Notes: generated from the sequence alone by a model not told the origin. A stretch of DNA of 64,000 nucleotides from CAADGU01 sp964467705 (GCA_964467705.1 CAYXUZ010000001.1:1-64000); one strand, 5' to 3'. Positions 17,704-26,735 are shown, counted from the first letter of the stretch. Made by a program: numbers and translations.

Positions 17704-17832
17704 TATTTGATCTCCTGTTTTGTATTTGGGCCAAAGTATAGGTTATTCATTCATGTCCAGCCAATCACAAACCAGAGCTTTCAGTTATCCGATTTGTTTT
17801 TTGGAGGAGAGCGGCACGCCCTCGTGCTGCTC

Positions 17833-17854
17833 GTTCGCACGTAAGCGTGCGAAC
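17833..17854. repeat. GTTCGCAC hairpin
   Basis: GTTCGCAC, a 6-base loop and GTGCGAAC form a perfect 8-bp stem in the spacer before the rRNA methyltransferase gene; GCGGCAC/GTGCTGC just left of it forms a second small hairpin. Role unknown. Confidence 0.5.
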
Positions 17855-17947
17855 TCCTCTTTGGTAACCCAAACCCGACTTTAGAATTACCCTGGCCGTG
17901 ACCCAACTCCATTGGCAGATTTGGCGGCACGGAGGACAATTCCTGGT

Positions 17948-18829
17948 ATGAGTAATGAAGTTGAGGTGGAAGTGGTGGTCACGGCCGTGAAACAATCCGC
18001 CAAATACAGCGATACCAGCGAAGCTACCATCCGCGAACTGGCGGCCGAAGCCGTTCGCCAACACAAAAAAACCAAACCGGCCATCAAAGCGGTACGCGCC
18101 CGGCTGCACAGCATCATGGCCCCGTACCTGGGCGACCCTGATTACGCCGTCGAAGCCGCCCGCCTGGATGCCGCCTTTGCCGCTGGGGAGACGGCCGTTA
18201 TCGAAGCCATCTGCCACGATTGCCTATACGCCCACCTCTCCACCCGCGAACGGCTGCCCATCCTGGCCGAATTTTACGAACGCATCTTTGCCATCACCGG
18301 CCAGCCACAATCCATCCTGGACATCGCCTGCGGGTTGAATCCGCTGGCGCTGCGCTGGATGGGTTTGGGATCAGTAAACAGTGAGCAGTTAGCGGTGAGC
18401 AGTGAGCAGTTGAGAGTGGGCAGTGAGCGGCCAGTGCCAGGCTTTAGGTTTTATGCGTATGATATTCATGAGCCGAGGATTGCCTTTATCAATCATTATT
18501 TTCGGCTAGAGGGTTTGCCGGAATTGGCAAAGGTGCAAGATGTGGCCATGGAATTTCCGCAAGAGGAGGCGGATGTAGCCCTGTTTTTGAAGGAGATGCC
18601 CCGGTTTGAACGGAATTATGGCGGGCGCGGACGGCCGTTGCTCGAATCCCTGCGCGCCAACTATCTGGTCATCAGCTACCCCACCATCAGCACCCACGGT
18701 GGCCGTAACCTGACCAACCGCTACCGGGAATTCATGTTCCAACTTATCCAGGGCCACGATTGGCCGGTGACGGAGTTGTTGTTTGCGGGGGAGTTGGTTT
18801 TTGTTATAAAGAAAAACGGTAATCAGTAA
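17948..18829 (+). CDS. 16S rRNA (guanine-N7)-methyltransferase, G1405 (FmrO/ArmA/Rmt) family
   Basis: 293 residues. The order of motifs matches the family that makes m7G1405 in 16S rRNA helix 44. An N-terminal helical part (KYSDTSEATIREL) is followed by LSTRERLPILAEFYERIF and the SAM motif SILDIACGLNPLALRWMG. Then come YAYDIHEPRIAFIN, DVALFLKEMPRFERN, and the late VISYPTISTHGGRNLTNRY, with LLFAGELVFVIKK at the end. Known members confer aminoglycoside resistance; here the gene is chromosomal and next to two other 16S methyltransferase genes, so it may be intrinsic. I chose ATG 17948, with GGAGG upstream. An in-frame array of nine 7-bp repeats (18372-18434) adds 21 residues right after the SAM motif, and the stop codon lies in a second such array. 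Confidence 0.88.
   Translation: MSNEVEVEVVVTAVKQSAKYSDTSEATIRELAAEAVRQHKKTKPAIKAVRARLHSIMAPYLGDPDYAVEAARLDAAFAAGETAVIEAICHDCLYAHLSTRERLPILAEFYERIFAITGQPQSILDIACGLNPLALRWMGLGSVNSEQLAVSSEQLRVGSERPVPGFRFYAYDIHEPRIAFINHYFRLEGLPELAKVQDVAMEFPQEEADVALFLKEMPRFERNYGGRGRPLLESLRANYLVISYPTISTHGGRNLTNRYREFMFQLIQGHDWPVTELLFAGELVFVIKKNGNQ
18372..18434 (+). repeat. In-frame array of nine CAGTGAG-like heptamers inside the rRNA methyltransferase gene
   Basis: Units: CAGTAAA, CAGTGAG, CAGTTAG, CGGTGAG, CAGTGAG, CAGTTGA, GAGTGGG, CAGTGAG, CGGCCAG. Nine units make 63 bp, so the frame is kept and 21 residues (SVNSEQLAVSSEQ...) are added. The same heptamers recur near 58735 and, inverted, at 58859. Confidence 0.9.
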
Positions 18830-18880
18830 ACGGTAATCGGTCACACCACTGATTACTGATAACCGATAACCGATTACCAA
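18818..18880. repeat. GGTAATC heptamer array with inverted half
   Basis: GGTAATC, AGTAAAC, GGTAATC, GGTCACA are followed by ACTGATT, ACTGATA, ACCGATA, ACCGATT. The second half is the approximate inverted complement of the first, so a long hairpin can form. The stop codon of the upstream methyltransferase lies in the second unit, and rsmE starts just after the array. Confidence 0.85.
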
Positions 18881-18881
18881 C

Positions 18882-19607
18882 ATGCACCACTTCTTCATCC
18901 CCCCACAAGATATCACCGACCGGCAGGCCATTCTGATCGGCGAGCAGGCGCGGCAGGTGGCGCGGGTGTTACGGCTGCGGCCGGGAGAGCGGGTCGTGGT
19001 GTTGGACAACACAGGCTGGGAATATGAGGTGCGGCTGACGGCCGTAACCCCGCAACAGGTAACGGGCGAGATTGTGGAAAGGCGCACGGCCGTAGGCGAA
19101 CCAGCCGTCCACATCACCCTGTACATGGCTTTGCTCAAGCGGGAAAAGTTTGAGTGGGTGCTACAAAAGGGCACCGAAGTTGGCGTCAGTCGTTTTGTGC
19201 CGATGATTACGCAGCGCACATTGGCTCAAGATACGGAGATGAAACCGGGCAAACGGGAACGGTGGCAGAAAATCCTCACCGAAGCGGCCGAACAATGTCG
19301 CCGTGGCCGTATCCCGGCGCTGGCTGCGCCGATGAAGCTGGCCGATGCGCTGGCGCAGCACGGGGCAGAAATGGCGCTGATACCGTGGGAAGGGGAGACG
19401 GCCGTTCGCCTGAAAAGCATACTTCCCGTTACAATTCCGTTTTCCGTAGCCCTCTTCATCGGGCCAGAAGGTGGTTTTGCGCCAGAAGAAATTGAACTGG
19501 CAAAGAGCTATCATGTGCAGCCGGTGACATTGGGCAAACGGATTCTGCGGGCAGAAACGGCCGCCATCGTAGCCGCTTCGCTTCTTTTGTATGAGGTCGG
19601 AGACTGA
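18882..19607 (+). CDS. rsmE: 16S rRNA (uracil1498-N3)-methyltransferase RsmE
   Basis: SPOUT-class enzyme that makes m3U1498 in helix 44/45 of 16S rRNA. 241 residues, the normal length. The N-terminal PUA-like domain begins MHHFFIPP. Family motifs visible: KREKFEWVLQKGTEVGVSRFVPM, AAEQCRRGRIP, and the knotted SAM site FIGPEGGFAPEEIE with LGKRILRAETA near the C-terminus. It lies 9 bp before rsmI and probably forms one transcript with it and secDF. Confidence 0.96.
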   Translation: MHHFFIPPQDITDRQAILIGEQARQVARVLRLRPGERVVVLDNTGWEYEVRLTAVTPQQVTGEIVERRTAVGEPAVHITLYMALLKREKFEWVLQKGTEVGVSRFVPMITQRTLAQDTEMKPGKRERWQKILTEAAEQCRRGRIPALAAPMKLADALAQHGAEMALIPWEGETAVRLKSILPVTIPFSVALFIGPEGGFAPEEIELAKSYHVQPVTLGKRILRAETAAIVAASLLLYEVGD

Positions 19608-19616
19608 GACATCATC

Positions 19617-20297
19617 ATGCTTTACCTGGTAGCAACCCCCATTGGCAACCTGGCAGATGTGACGCTGCGGGCGTTGGAGACGCTGCGGGCGGTGGATGTC
19701 ATTGCCGCCGAGGATACCCGCAAGACAAGCATTTTGCTGAACCGTTATGACATCAGCAAACCACAACTGGCCTTCCACGAACACAATGAGGAACAGGCCG
19801 GCCGCAAAATCATGGAGCTGCTACTGGCCGGACAGTCAGTGGCGGTGGTCTCAGAAGCAGGCACGCCGGGTATTTCTGACCCTGGCTTTTCCATTGTGCG
19901 CCGGGCGGTGGAAGCTGGTATAAAGGTGACGGTCATTCCGGGGGCAACGGCCGTGACCACGGCCGTCGTCCTTTCTGGGCTACCCGCGCACTCCTTTACG
20001 TTTCGTGGTTTTCCACCCCGCAAACCCGGTAAGCGCAAAAATTTCCTGGCGATAGATGTTAACTCGCCACACACGCTGGTCTTTTACGAAAGCCCGCATC
20101 GGCTGCGCGCCTTTTTGCAAGATGCACTGGCGGTGTATGGAGATCGGGAAACGGCCGTGTGCAACGACTTGACCAAACTATTTGAAACCATTCATCGCGG
20201 TCGTCTCTCTGACCACATTGCCCACTTTTCTCATGAAGAGCCAAGAGGAGAATATGTGGTCGTGATCGCCGGGTGTGAAGATAAGAAGGACAGGTAA
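19617..20297 (+). CDS. rsmI: 16S rRNA (cytidine1402-2'-O)-methyltransferase RsmI
   Basis: Tetrapyrrole-methylase-fold enzyme that methylates the 2'-O of C1402. Characteristic motifs: LYLVATPIGNLADVTLRALE (2-21), VIAAEDTRKTSILL, VVSEAGTPGISDPG, VIPGATAVTTA and TLVFYESPHRL. 226 residues; shorter than the roughly 280 of E. coli RsmI, lacking most of the C-terminal extension. It ends 3 bp before secD. Confidence 0.96.
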   Translation: MLYLVATPIGNLADVTLRALETLRAVDVIAAEDTRKTSILLNRYDISKPQLAFHEHNEEQAGRKIMELLLAGQSVAVVSEAGTPGISDPGFSIVRRAVEAGIKVTVIPGATAVTTAVVLSGLPAHSFTFRGFPPRKPGKRKNFLAIDVNSPHTLVFYESPHRLRAFLQDALAVYGDRETAVCNDLTKLFETIHRGRLSDHIAHFSHEEPRGEYVVVIAGCEDKKDR

Positions 20298-20300
20298 TAT

Positions 20301-21626
20301 ATGAAAAAATGGCAAGATTGGTTATGGCTGGTAGTGATTGTGGGGGTGACGGCCGTGGCACTTTGGGTCATTCAAAACCCAGACTACCCCATCCGCCAGG
20401 GATTGGATTTACAGGGTGGGTTGCAAGTGTTGTTAGAGGCAGATGTATTGCCCGATCAGCAAGTAGACCCCGAACAAATGGACACAGCCCGCCAAATCAT
20501 TGACCAGCGCGTGAATGCGTTGGGAGTGGCCGAACCGTTGGTGCAACTCGAAGGTGAACGCCGGATTTTGGTGGAATTGCCCGGAATAGATAACCCGGAA
20601 GAGGCCTTTACCCTCATACAAGAGACAGCCTTGCTGGAGTTTGTAGACACCGGCTTTGAATCACTGCCCCAGGGAATGTGTGTGCGTACATCGCTCAGCG
20701 ACGGCCCTTCGCGTTGTGAACTGGATAGCGCCTCGTTTACTCCTCCCCCTACCTTCGAGACCATATTGACCGGCGCTGACCTGGAAGAAGCACATACTGA
20801 ACTGGGAGGATTCAACCAGTATTATGTGGCCTTCACATTGAAAAATGAGGCTGAGGAGCTGTTTGCAAACTATACCCGCGAACATATCGGCCAATTCTTA
20901 ACCATCGTCCTGGATAAACAGGTTATCTCTAGCCCGCAAATTGAAAGTGCCATAACCGGCGGGCAGGGTTCCATTACGGGGCAATTTACATCGGAGGACG
21001 CGACGCGCCTGGCGCTGCAACTGCGTTTTGGTAGCCTGCCGGTACCGCTGCGCATTGAAAGCACACGCCAGGTGGGGGCTACTCTGGGGCAACAATCTAT
21101 TGACGCCAGTATTCGCGCCGGGTTGATAGGTGTGGCAATGGTGCTGATTTTCATGATGGTTTATTACCGGTTGCCCGGTTTTTTGGCAGACATTGCCCTT
21201 ATCGTCTATATGTTGCTGAACTTTCTGGTATTTCAGACGCTGCCGGTAACGCTGACGTTGCCGGCCATCACCGGCTTTTTGCTTTCCACGGGCATGGCCG
21301 TAGACGCCAATGTGTTGATCTTTGAGCGCATCAAGGAAGAGTTGCGTGGCGGTAGCCGGTTGGATGACGCCATTCACACCGGTTTTAGCCGCGCCTGGGT
21401 TTCAATCCGCGACTCGAACATTGCTACGCTGGTCATTTGCCTGATTTTGTGGGTGTTCGGGCGCAGTTTTGGGGCGAGCGCGGTGCAGGGTTTTGCAATT
21501 ACGCTGGCGATTGGGGTGTGTATCAGCATGTTCACGGCCGTGATCATCACCCGTACTCTGGTGAACATGGTTATTGGCTGGAATGCGCGCCGCTTTCAAA
21601 ACAAGAAATGGTTAATGGGAGCGTAA
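20301..21626 (+). CDS. secD: Protein translocase subunit SecD
   Basis: Inner-membrane component that uses the proton gradient to aid Sec export. 441 residues: one N-terminal membrane segment (about 6-24), then the motif GLDLQGGLQVLLEAD. The periplasmic P1 domain includes LIQETALLEFVDTG and GRQFTSEDA-like segments. Five C-terminal membrane segments include GMAVDANVLIFERIKEE, the conserved SecD/SecF region. The GGACAGG ribosome site overlaps the end of rsmI. It runs directly into secF. Confidence 0.97.
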   Translation: MKKWQDWLWLVVIVGVTAVALWVIQNPDYPIRQGLDLQGGLQVLLEADVLPDQQVDPEQMDTARQIIDQRVNALGVAEPLVQLEGERRILVELPGIDNPEEAFTLIQETALLEFVDTGFESLPQGMCVRTSLSDGPSRCELDSASFTPPPTFETILTGADLEEAHTELGGFNQYYVAFTLKNEAEELFANYTREHIGQFLTIVLDKQVISSPQIESAITGGQGSITGQFTSEDATRLALQLRFGSLPVPLRIESTRQVGATLGQQSIDASIRAGLIGVAMVLIFMMVYYRLPGFLADIALIVYMLLNFLVFQTLPVTLTLPAITGFLLSTGMAVDANVLIFERIKEELRGGSRLDDAIHTGFSRAWVSIRDSNIATLVICLILWVFGRSFGASAVQGFAITLAIGVCISMFTAVIITRTLVNMVIGWNARRFQNKKWLMGA

Positions 21627-21629
21627 GCG

Positions 21630-22577
21630 ATGATTAACTTTGATAACTTCGTACAAAAACGGCGCTATTTTTACGCCTTCTCGGCCATCATCATCGGCCT
21701 GGGGTTAGCAGCCATGCTCTATGCCTACGTTTCTTCTGGCTCTTTTTTGCGGCTGAGTGTGGATTTCCTGGGGGGGACACGTTTTGAAGTGCAGTTTACC
21801 AGGCAGGTTTCGGAAGATGACATCCGGGATGTCTTCGCCGAATTTGGGCAGAATAATCCGCTGGTCACTTCCATTCGCGGACAGGGTTTGCAAAATGCAT
21901 GGCAGGTGCGTTCGGCCTTCTTACCGGCGGAAACAGCGCAGGCAGTCGAAGAGGCGCTCAATGAGTTGTCGCCACTCATTCCGGGCACATCTCAGGTGAC
22001 AACAGTCAGCCCATCGGTCGGGCGAGAGGTAACGCGGGCCGCGTTGGTGGCGGTATTAGCATCGGCGACCATCATTTTGGGCTACATCATGTTTGTCTTT
22101 CGCCAGGTACCTAACTCGTTCCGTTATGGGGCGTGTGCGGTGGTGGCCATGTTCCATGACTTATTTGTGGTGGTAACGTTTGCGGCTCTGACCGGGGCGT
22201 TGTTCGGCTGGGAGATAGATGCCTTGTTTCTGACGGCCGTACTCACCGTCGTTGGCTTTTCTCTACAAGACACCATCGTCATCTTTGACCGAATCCGCGA
22301 AAACCTCGGTTTACGCCAGAACAGGGGTAAGGAGTTCGAAGCTATCGTCAACCAATCCATTGGCGAGACATTTAAGCGTTCGGTCATTACCCAGTTAAAT
22401 GCCATGTTTATCATGGTAGCCATTTTGCTCTTTGGCGGCGATTCGGTGAAGCCGTTCATCGCTGTTCTCTTTGTGGGGCTGCTCAGCGGTACGTACAGTT
22501 CCATCTTCATTGCCGCGCCGCTGCTGGTTTCCTGGCAAAAAGGGGAGATTCCCCTGCTCAGGCGCGCGGTGGGGTAA
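21630..22577 (+). CDS. secF: Protein translocase subunit SecF
   Basis: Partner of SecD, 315 residues with six predicted membrane segments. Recognised by the motif LSVDFLGGTRFEVQF near residue 35 and by VGFSLQDTIVIFDRIRENL, which carries the conserved SecF Asp/Arg residues. It starts 4 bp after the secD stop and is translationally coupled. Confidence 0.97.
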   Translation: MINFDNFVQKRRYFYAFSAIIIGLGLAAMLYAYVSSGSFLRLSVDFLGGTRFEVQFTRQVSEDDIRDVFAEFGQNNPLVTSIRGQGLQNAWQVRSAFLPAETAQAVEEALNELSPLIPGTSQVTTVSPSVGREVTRAALVAVLASATIILGYIMFVFRQVPNSFRYGACAVVAMFHDLFVVVTFAALTGALFGWEIDALFLTAVLTVVGFSLQDTIVIFDRIRENLGLRQNRGKEFEAIVNQSIGETFKRSVITQLNAMFIMVAILLFGGDSVKPFIAVLFVGLLSGTYSSIFIAAPLLVSWQKGEIPLLRRAVG

Positions 22578-22619
22578 TGGGGTGGCCGGGCGATCAATTG
22601 CCCAATTTTTCTGTTACTT

Positions 22620-23132
22620 ATGAAAGCAATGGAAACGGTGTTTACCATCATGCCCAGCCCTTTGGGGGAATTGTTAATTGCCCGCCGGGAGGCGGGGTTG
22701 TTGTTTGTGGAGTTTTACCCTATTCGTAAGATTCCACTGGCCGATTGGCAGCGAGATGATGGTGCATTTGCCGACGTGACCGGCCAATTGACAGCCTATT
22801 TTGCCGGGGAGTTAAAGAATTTTGACGTGACCTTAGCGCCGCAGGGAACACCCTTTCAACGACGGGTATGGGCTACTCTGCAAACTATTCCCTATGGCCA
22901 GACGATTACGTATGCCGAGTTGGCGCGGCGGCTGGGAGATGAAAAAGCGGCGCGGGCGGTGGGGGCGGCCAACGGCCGTAATCCCATCGCCATCATCATC
23001 CCCTGCCACCGTGTCATTGGCAGTAACGGTTCTTTGATTGGTTATGGCGGGGGATTGGAGCGGAAGGAAACGCTGTTGTCGTTGGAACGGCACGGCTGTG
23101 GGCTGGTCAGTCACCAATTGCCGCTATTTTGA
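22620..23132 (+). CDS. ogt: Methylated-DNA--protein-cysteine methyltransferase
   Basis: Suicide DNA-repair protein that removes O6-methylguanine and O4-methylthymine lesions. 170 residues. The N-terminal ribonuclease-like domain is followed by the DNA-binding part with FQRRVWATLQTIPYGQTITYAELA, then AVGAANGRNPIAIIIPCHRVIG with the acceptor Cys in PCHRV, and LIGYGGGLERKETLL. An ATG three codons downstream is an alternative start. No clear ribosome site. Confidence 0.96.
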   Translation: MKAMETVFTIMPSPLGELLIARREAGLLFVEFYPIRKIPLADWQRDDGAFADVTGQLTAYFAGELKNFDVTLAPQGTPFQRRVWATLQTIPYGQTITYAELARRLGDEKAARAVGAANGRNPIAIIIPCHRVIGSNGSLIGYGGGLERKETLLSLERHGCGLVSHQLPLF

Positions 23133-23182
23133 TGCCCGTTAACCTGCCCTCAATTTTGATTGTGACAATCTGCACAAATTAT

Positions 23183-23210
23183 TTGACCGGCACAGGGCAA
23201 TAATTATAAT
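23183..23210 (+). promoter_or_regulatory. Promoter of serA
   Basis: -35 TTGACC (23183-23188), a 16-bp spacer and a perfect -10 TATAAT (23205-23210). Transcription would start near 23217, leaving a leader of about 120 bases with a small ATCGGGA/TCCCGAT hairpin at 23254-23269. No recognised riboswitch. Confidence 0.75.
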
Positions 23211-23338
23211 CCCCTCGAAATTTGTTCAAAGTTCAGACAGGTTAGAAACCCGGCATCGGGACATCCCGATCTCCATTGCCATTTTCTAATCTGCATGTAT
23301 TACAAACGAGGAGTTTGTGCTACGCAAGAGGAAGGCGC

Positions 23339-24922
23339 ATGTTCAAAATCTTGATTTCTGACAAACTGGGAGCGGCTGGTTTAGAGCGGTTGGATCAGAC
23401 CAAAGATGCTACCTATGACCTGAAAACGGGTATGAGCAAAGAGGAATTGATGACAATTCTACCCGGTTATGACGCACTCATTGTGCGCAGCGAAACGAAG
23501 GCCGACGCCGAAGTATTGGCAGCAGGAACAAACCTGAAAGTGGTTGGCCGGGCCGGCATGGGCGTGGACAACATTGATGTACGGGCCGCCACCATGCGCG
23601 GCATCATTGTGATGAACACTCCTCAGGCTAACAGCATTGCCACGGCTGAGCAGGCGATGGCGCTCATGCTGGCGGCCAGCCGTTATACAGCCCAGTCTCA
23701 TGCATCTCTGGCGGCAGGTGAATGGAATCGTTCCAAATTTACCGGTGTGCAGTTGTACCGCAAGACGCTGGGCATTGTGGGTTTTGGGCGGATCGGTCGG
23801 CATGTTGCCAAACGTGCCCAGGCATTTGGTATGGAAGTGCTGGCGTATGACCCTTACGTGTCCGAAGAAGTAGGACGAGATCATGGGGTGACACTGGTTG
23901 ACCTGGATGACCTGCTGGCGCAGGCTGACTACATTAGCCTGCACACGGCGCTAATGCCAGAGACGGAAAGTATGATCAATGCTGATACGATTGCCCAGAT
24001 GAAAGATGGGGTGATCCTTGTTAATGCCGCACGGGGTAAGCTGATTGACGAAGATGCGTTGGCGGAAGCGTTGCAGAGTGGCAAGGTGCGGGCAGCCGGG
24101 CTGGATGTGTTCCGCAAAGAGCCACCGGAAGGCAGTCCGTTGATTGGGTTGCCGAATGTGGTGCATACGCCCCATTTAGGCGCCAGTTCGGTGGAGGCGC
24201 AGCGAGATGTGGCGACGCAGATTGTGGACCAGATTTTGGATGCGTTGCGAGGCAAGGATTTTCGCAATGCGGTGAATATGCCCTTTCCGGCGGGGCCAGG
24301 ATTTGAGGCGTTACGGCCGTATATGTCTCTGGCCGAAACATTGGGATTGCTGCACTGTCATCTGGCGGAAGGCGCTATTCGCCGCGTGGAAATTGAGGTA
24401 CGTGGTGATGATGTAGATACGCTCATCAAACCGGTGGCTGCCGGGATGCTCAAAGGCATTTTGCAGAAATCTATTTCGGAGGATGTGAACTACATCAATG
24501 CGCCCGTGCTGGCCGAAGAAAACGGCATTACAACGTCACAAACCAAAGGCATTACACCCATTGATTATCCCAACATGATTTCTTGCAAGGTGCAATGGGA
24601 CGGCGGGGAGCGTTTGCTGGCGGGAGTGCTGTTTGGCGGTAGTGAGCCGCGCCTGGTGCAGGTGGATGAATATACACTGGAGGCTAAGCCGTTTGGCGAG
24701 GTGTTGGTACTACGCAATAAGGATGTGCCCGGGGTCATTGGGCAGGTAGGCACGATTCTGGCGGCTTATGAAGTGAATATCGGTGAATGGCGAATGGGGC
24801 GTGACAGGCCGGGGGGAGAGGCGCTCTCGTTTATTAACCTGGATAGCCGGCCGCCAACGGCCGTGCTTGATGCCTTAGCCGTGATTCCGGCTATCACCCA
24901 TGTGCGGTTGGTCAGTTTGTAA
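23339..24922 (+). CDS. serA: D-3-phosphoglycerate dehydrogenase SerA
   Basis: First enzyme of serine synthesis from 3-phosphoglycerate, NAD-dependent. 527 residues, the long type found in Actinobacteria and Chloroflexota. I chose ATG 23339 (MFKILISDKL), preceded by GAGGAAGG; an upstream in-frame start has no support. Substrate-domain motif NLKVVGRAGMGVDNID; Rossmann motif GIVGFGRIGRHVAKRA near 143-158; catalytic region LVNAARGKLIDE and HTPHLGASSVEAQ with the active-site His. The ASB intervening domain follows and a C-terminal ACT domain (VPGVIGQVGTILA) likely binds serine. Confidence 0.96.
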   Translation: MFKILISDKLGAAGLERLDQTKDATYDLKTGMSKEELMTILPGYDALIVRSETKADAEVLAAGTNLKVVGRAGMGVDNIDVRAATMRGIIVMNTPQANSIATAEQAMALMLAASRYTAQSHASLAAGEWNRSKFTGVQLYRKTLGIVGFGRIGRHVAKRAQAFGMEVLAYDPYVSEEVGRDHGVTLVDLDDLLAQADYISLHTALMPETESMINADTIAQMKDGVILVNAARGKLIDEDALAEALQSGKVRAAGLDVFRKEPPEGSPLIGLPNVVHTPHLGASSVEAQRDVATQIVDQILDALRGKDFRNAVNMPFPAGPGFEALRPYMSLAETLGLLHCHLAEGAIRRVEIEVRGDDVDTLIKPVAAGMLKGILQKSISEDVNYINAPVLAEENGITTSQTKGITPIDYPNMISCKVQWDGGERLLAGVLFGGSEPRLVQVDEYTLEAKPFGEVLVLRNKDVPGVIGQVGTILAAYEVNIGEWRMGRDRPGGEALSFINLDSRPPTAVLDALAVIPAITHVRLVSL

Positions 24923-24923
24923 T

Positions 24924-24959
24924 AAAAAAGCCCTGACAAATTTGTCAGGGCTTTTTTTT
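24924..24959. terminator. Bidirectional intrinsic terminator between serA and jag
   Basis: AGCCCTGACAAA and TTTGTCAGGGCT form a perfect 12-bp stem flanked by A-run on the left and T-run on the right, so it can stop transcription of serA (plus) and jag (minus). Confidence 0.93.
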
Positions 24960-25755
24960 ATCGTTTGGGATGGATGCGTACCCGGCGCTGGCTGCCCTCG
25001 CCGGTGCTTTGTGTATAGACGGCGGCATGGTCGCGTAGGGTCATGTGAATCACGCGCCGTTCATTGGCGGGCATTGGTTCCAGGCTGACTGGACGGCCCT
25101 GTTTGATCACTTTGCTGGCCATGCGTTCCGCCAGACGTGCTAACGCCTGTTTACGCCGTTCACGGTACCCTTCAACATCAATCACGAAGTCGGCCTTTGT
25201 TTTTAGCTGGTGGCTGGCAATCAGCCGGGAGATGTATTGCAGGGAAGCCAGGGTATCTCCGCGTGGGCCTATGAGAACTCCCAGGTCGGCGCCCGAAATC
25301 TCAATGAGGTTGATGGGTTGGCCGGTGATGTCGTCTGGCTCGGTCACGGCCGTGCTGATGTCAGCATCTATTTGCATGTGCCCCAGGATAGTTTGCAGGA
25401 TGGCAACGGCCGTATCCCGTTCCTGTACCAATTCTTCGGTGGTAATGGTGGGGGTGACGGCCGTGTCGGGCGTCTTCATTCGTTCCGGTACTTTAGCGGG
25501 TGGAGGCGAGGCAATGGTTGGGGGTGGTGTTGGTATGGGTTTAGCTGGCGGCGGTTCTGGCTTTTTCTCTGGTGCGGCCGGCGTCATGGGCAGCAAACGC
25601 ACGACCGCTTCACGTGCTCCCAGTCCCAAGATGCCCTTGCTGCCCTCATCAACTACATCTACTATTACGTCACTGCGGTTCAAGCCTAATTTGGCTAATC
25701 CCGCTGCGATTGCTTCATCTACTGTTTGCCCTCGGACTTCAATTTCACGACTCAT
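24958..25755 (-). CDS. jag: Jag/KhpB RNA-binding protein
   Basis: RNA-binding protein associated with YidC and cell-envelope regulation. 265 residues. Jag-N domain at 1-52 (MSREIEVRGQTVDEAIAAGL, VDEGSKGILGLG), then a Pro-rich linker, KH domain with the modified loop GVLIGPRGDTLASLQYI, and R3H domain with RERRKQALARLAERMASKV and MPANERRVIHMTL. It is the last gene of the ribosomal L34-RnpA-YidD-YidC set. Confidence 0.95.
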   Translation of the reverse strand: MSREIEVRGQTVDEAIAAGLAKLGLNRSDVIVDVVDEGSKGILGLGAREAVVRLLPMTPAAPEKKPEPPPAKPIPTPPPTIASPPPAKVPERMKTPDTAVTPTITTEELVQERDTAVAILQTILGHMQIDADISTAVTEPDDITGQPINLIEISGADLGVLIGPRGDTLASLQYISRLIASHQLKTKADFVIDVEGYRERRKQALARLAERMASKVIKQGRPVSLEPMPANERRVIHMTLRDHAAVYTQSTGEGSQRRVRIHPKR

Positions 25756-25781
25756 AACTTACCCTCTATAGTGTACAGCAG

Positions 25782-26735
25782 CTATTTGTTTTTCTTCTTC
25801 TTGCGTTTCGAGGCGGTGGAAGTACCCTTAGCGGCCGGTTTGTTGGCAGCCGTTTGTGTGGGTGTTTCTGTCCCGGCTGTGTCGCCAGTGATGACACGGC
25901 CGTTGGCCGAGCCATTCCCCGATCCATTTTCCCCCCCCGTTTCCAATTCGGTGACCTTTTTGGTTTCTTCACGAGCCGCTTTTTCCCGCTCCATCACCTT
26001 GCGTGTGTAATACCCTTGCCCAATCCCAATCACGTTTGACAAAATAAAGTAAATAGATAACCCGGCTTGAAATGTCAGCGCAAAAAAGCCAAACATCAGC
26101 GGCATAGTATATTGCATAGATTGTGTCATGGCCGCAGTGGGATCATCTTGTTGCTGTTGTTTCCCCTTCTTATCCGCATCTCCATTCGTTTTGGGTTTGG
26201 GTGGGGTGGAAACTTTTGTTTGAATAAAGGTAGTTACAAACACCAACACCGGCAGCACATAAAGAGGATCGGGTTGCCCTAAATTCATCCATAGGAACTG
26301 ACTGTCAATAGGTAACAAAGCCGTCAGATCAATAAATGAATATGCCCGCTGTGTCAATTCCAAAAGTGATTGTGGTGTTGTGCCCAACACAATCCGCAGC
26401 ACAGCGAACAATCCAAACAAAATGGGCATAGTGGCAATAAGCGGCAGACAGCCCGACAAGCTCTCCGCCGGGTTATACCCGATTTTGGCAAACTCCTCCT
26501 GCATCTTTTGCGGATTGTCTTTGTATTTTTGCTGAATAGCCCGAATTTGCGGTTGCATTTCCTGGGTTTTGGCCATACTACGCTGCTGGCGCAAATTGAG
26601 CGGCAGCATAATGATCCGGGTAATAATGGTGAAAATAGCAATTGCCAGGACAAAGTTGCCCAAAACCCCATACAGCCATAACAGAGCATTCAACATGGGG
26701 TCAATGATGACTGAGTTCCACAACAGAGAAAACAT
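25782..26735 (-). CDS. yidC: Membrane protein insertase YidC/OxaA
   Basis: Inserts membrane proteins with or without Sec. 317 residues of the short, Gram-positive-like type without the large periplasmic domain. Five membrane segments; motif LNLRQQRSMAKTQEMQPQI gives the conserved groove Arg and the start of the cytoplasmic coiled-coil hairpin; YNPAESLSGCLPLIATMPIL is typical. The C-terminus is Lys-rich (KRKKKKNK), a likely ribosome contact. Lies 26 bp upstream of jag. Confidence 0.96.
   Translation of the reverse strand: MFSLLWNSVIIDPMLNALLWLYGVLGNFVLAIAIFTIITRIIMLPLNLRQQRSMAKTQEMQPQIRAIQQKYKDNPQKMQEEFAKIGYNPAESLSGCLPLIATMPILFGLFAVLRIVLGTTPQSLLELTQRAYSFIDLTALLPIDSQFLWMNLGQPDPLYVLPVLVFVTTFIQTKVSTPPKPKTNGDADKKGKQQQQDDPTAAMTQSMQYTMPLMFGFFALTFQAGLSIYFILSNVIGIGQGYYTRKVMEREKAAREETKKVTELETGGENGSGNGSANGRVITGDTAGTETPTQTAANKPAAKGTSTASKRKKKKNK

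Noticed and set aside
23248..23338. Riboswitch in the serA leader
   Set aside because: Only one short hairpin (ATCGGGA/TCCCGAT) is visible; no match to a known riboswitch or T-box layout.
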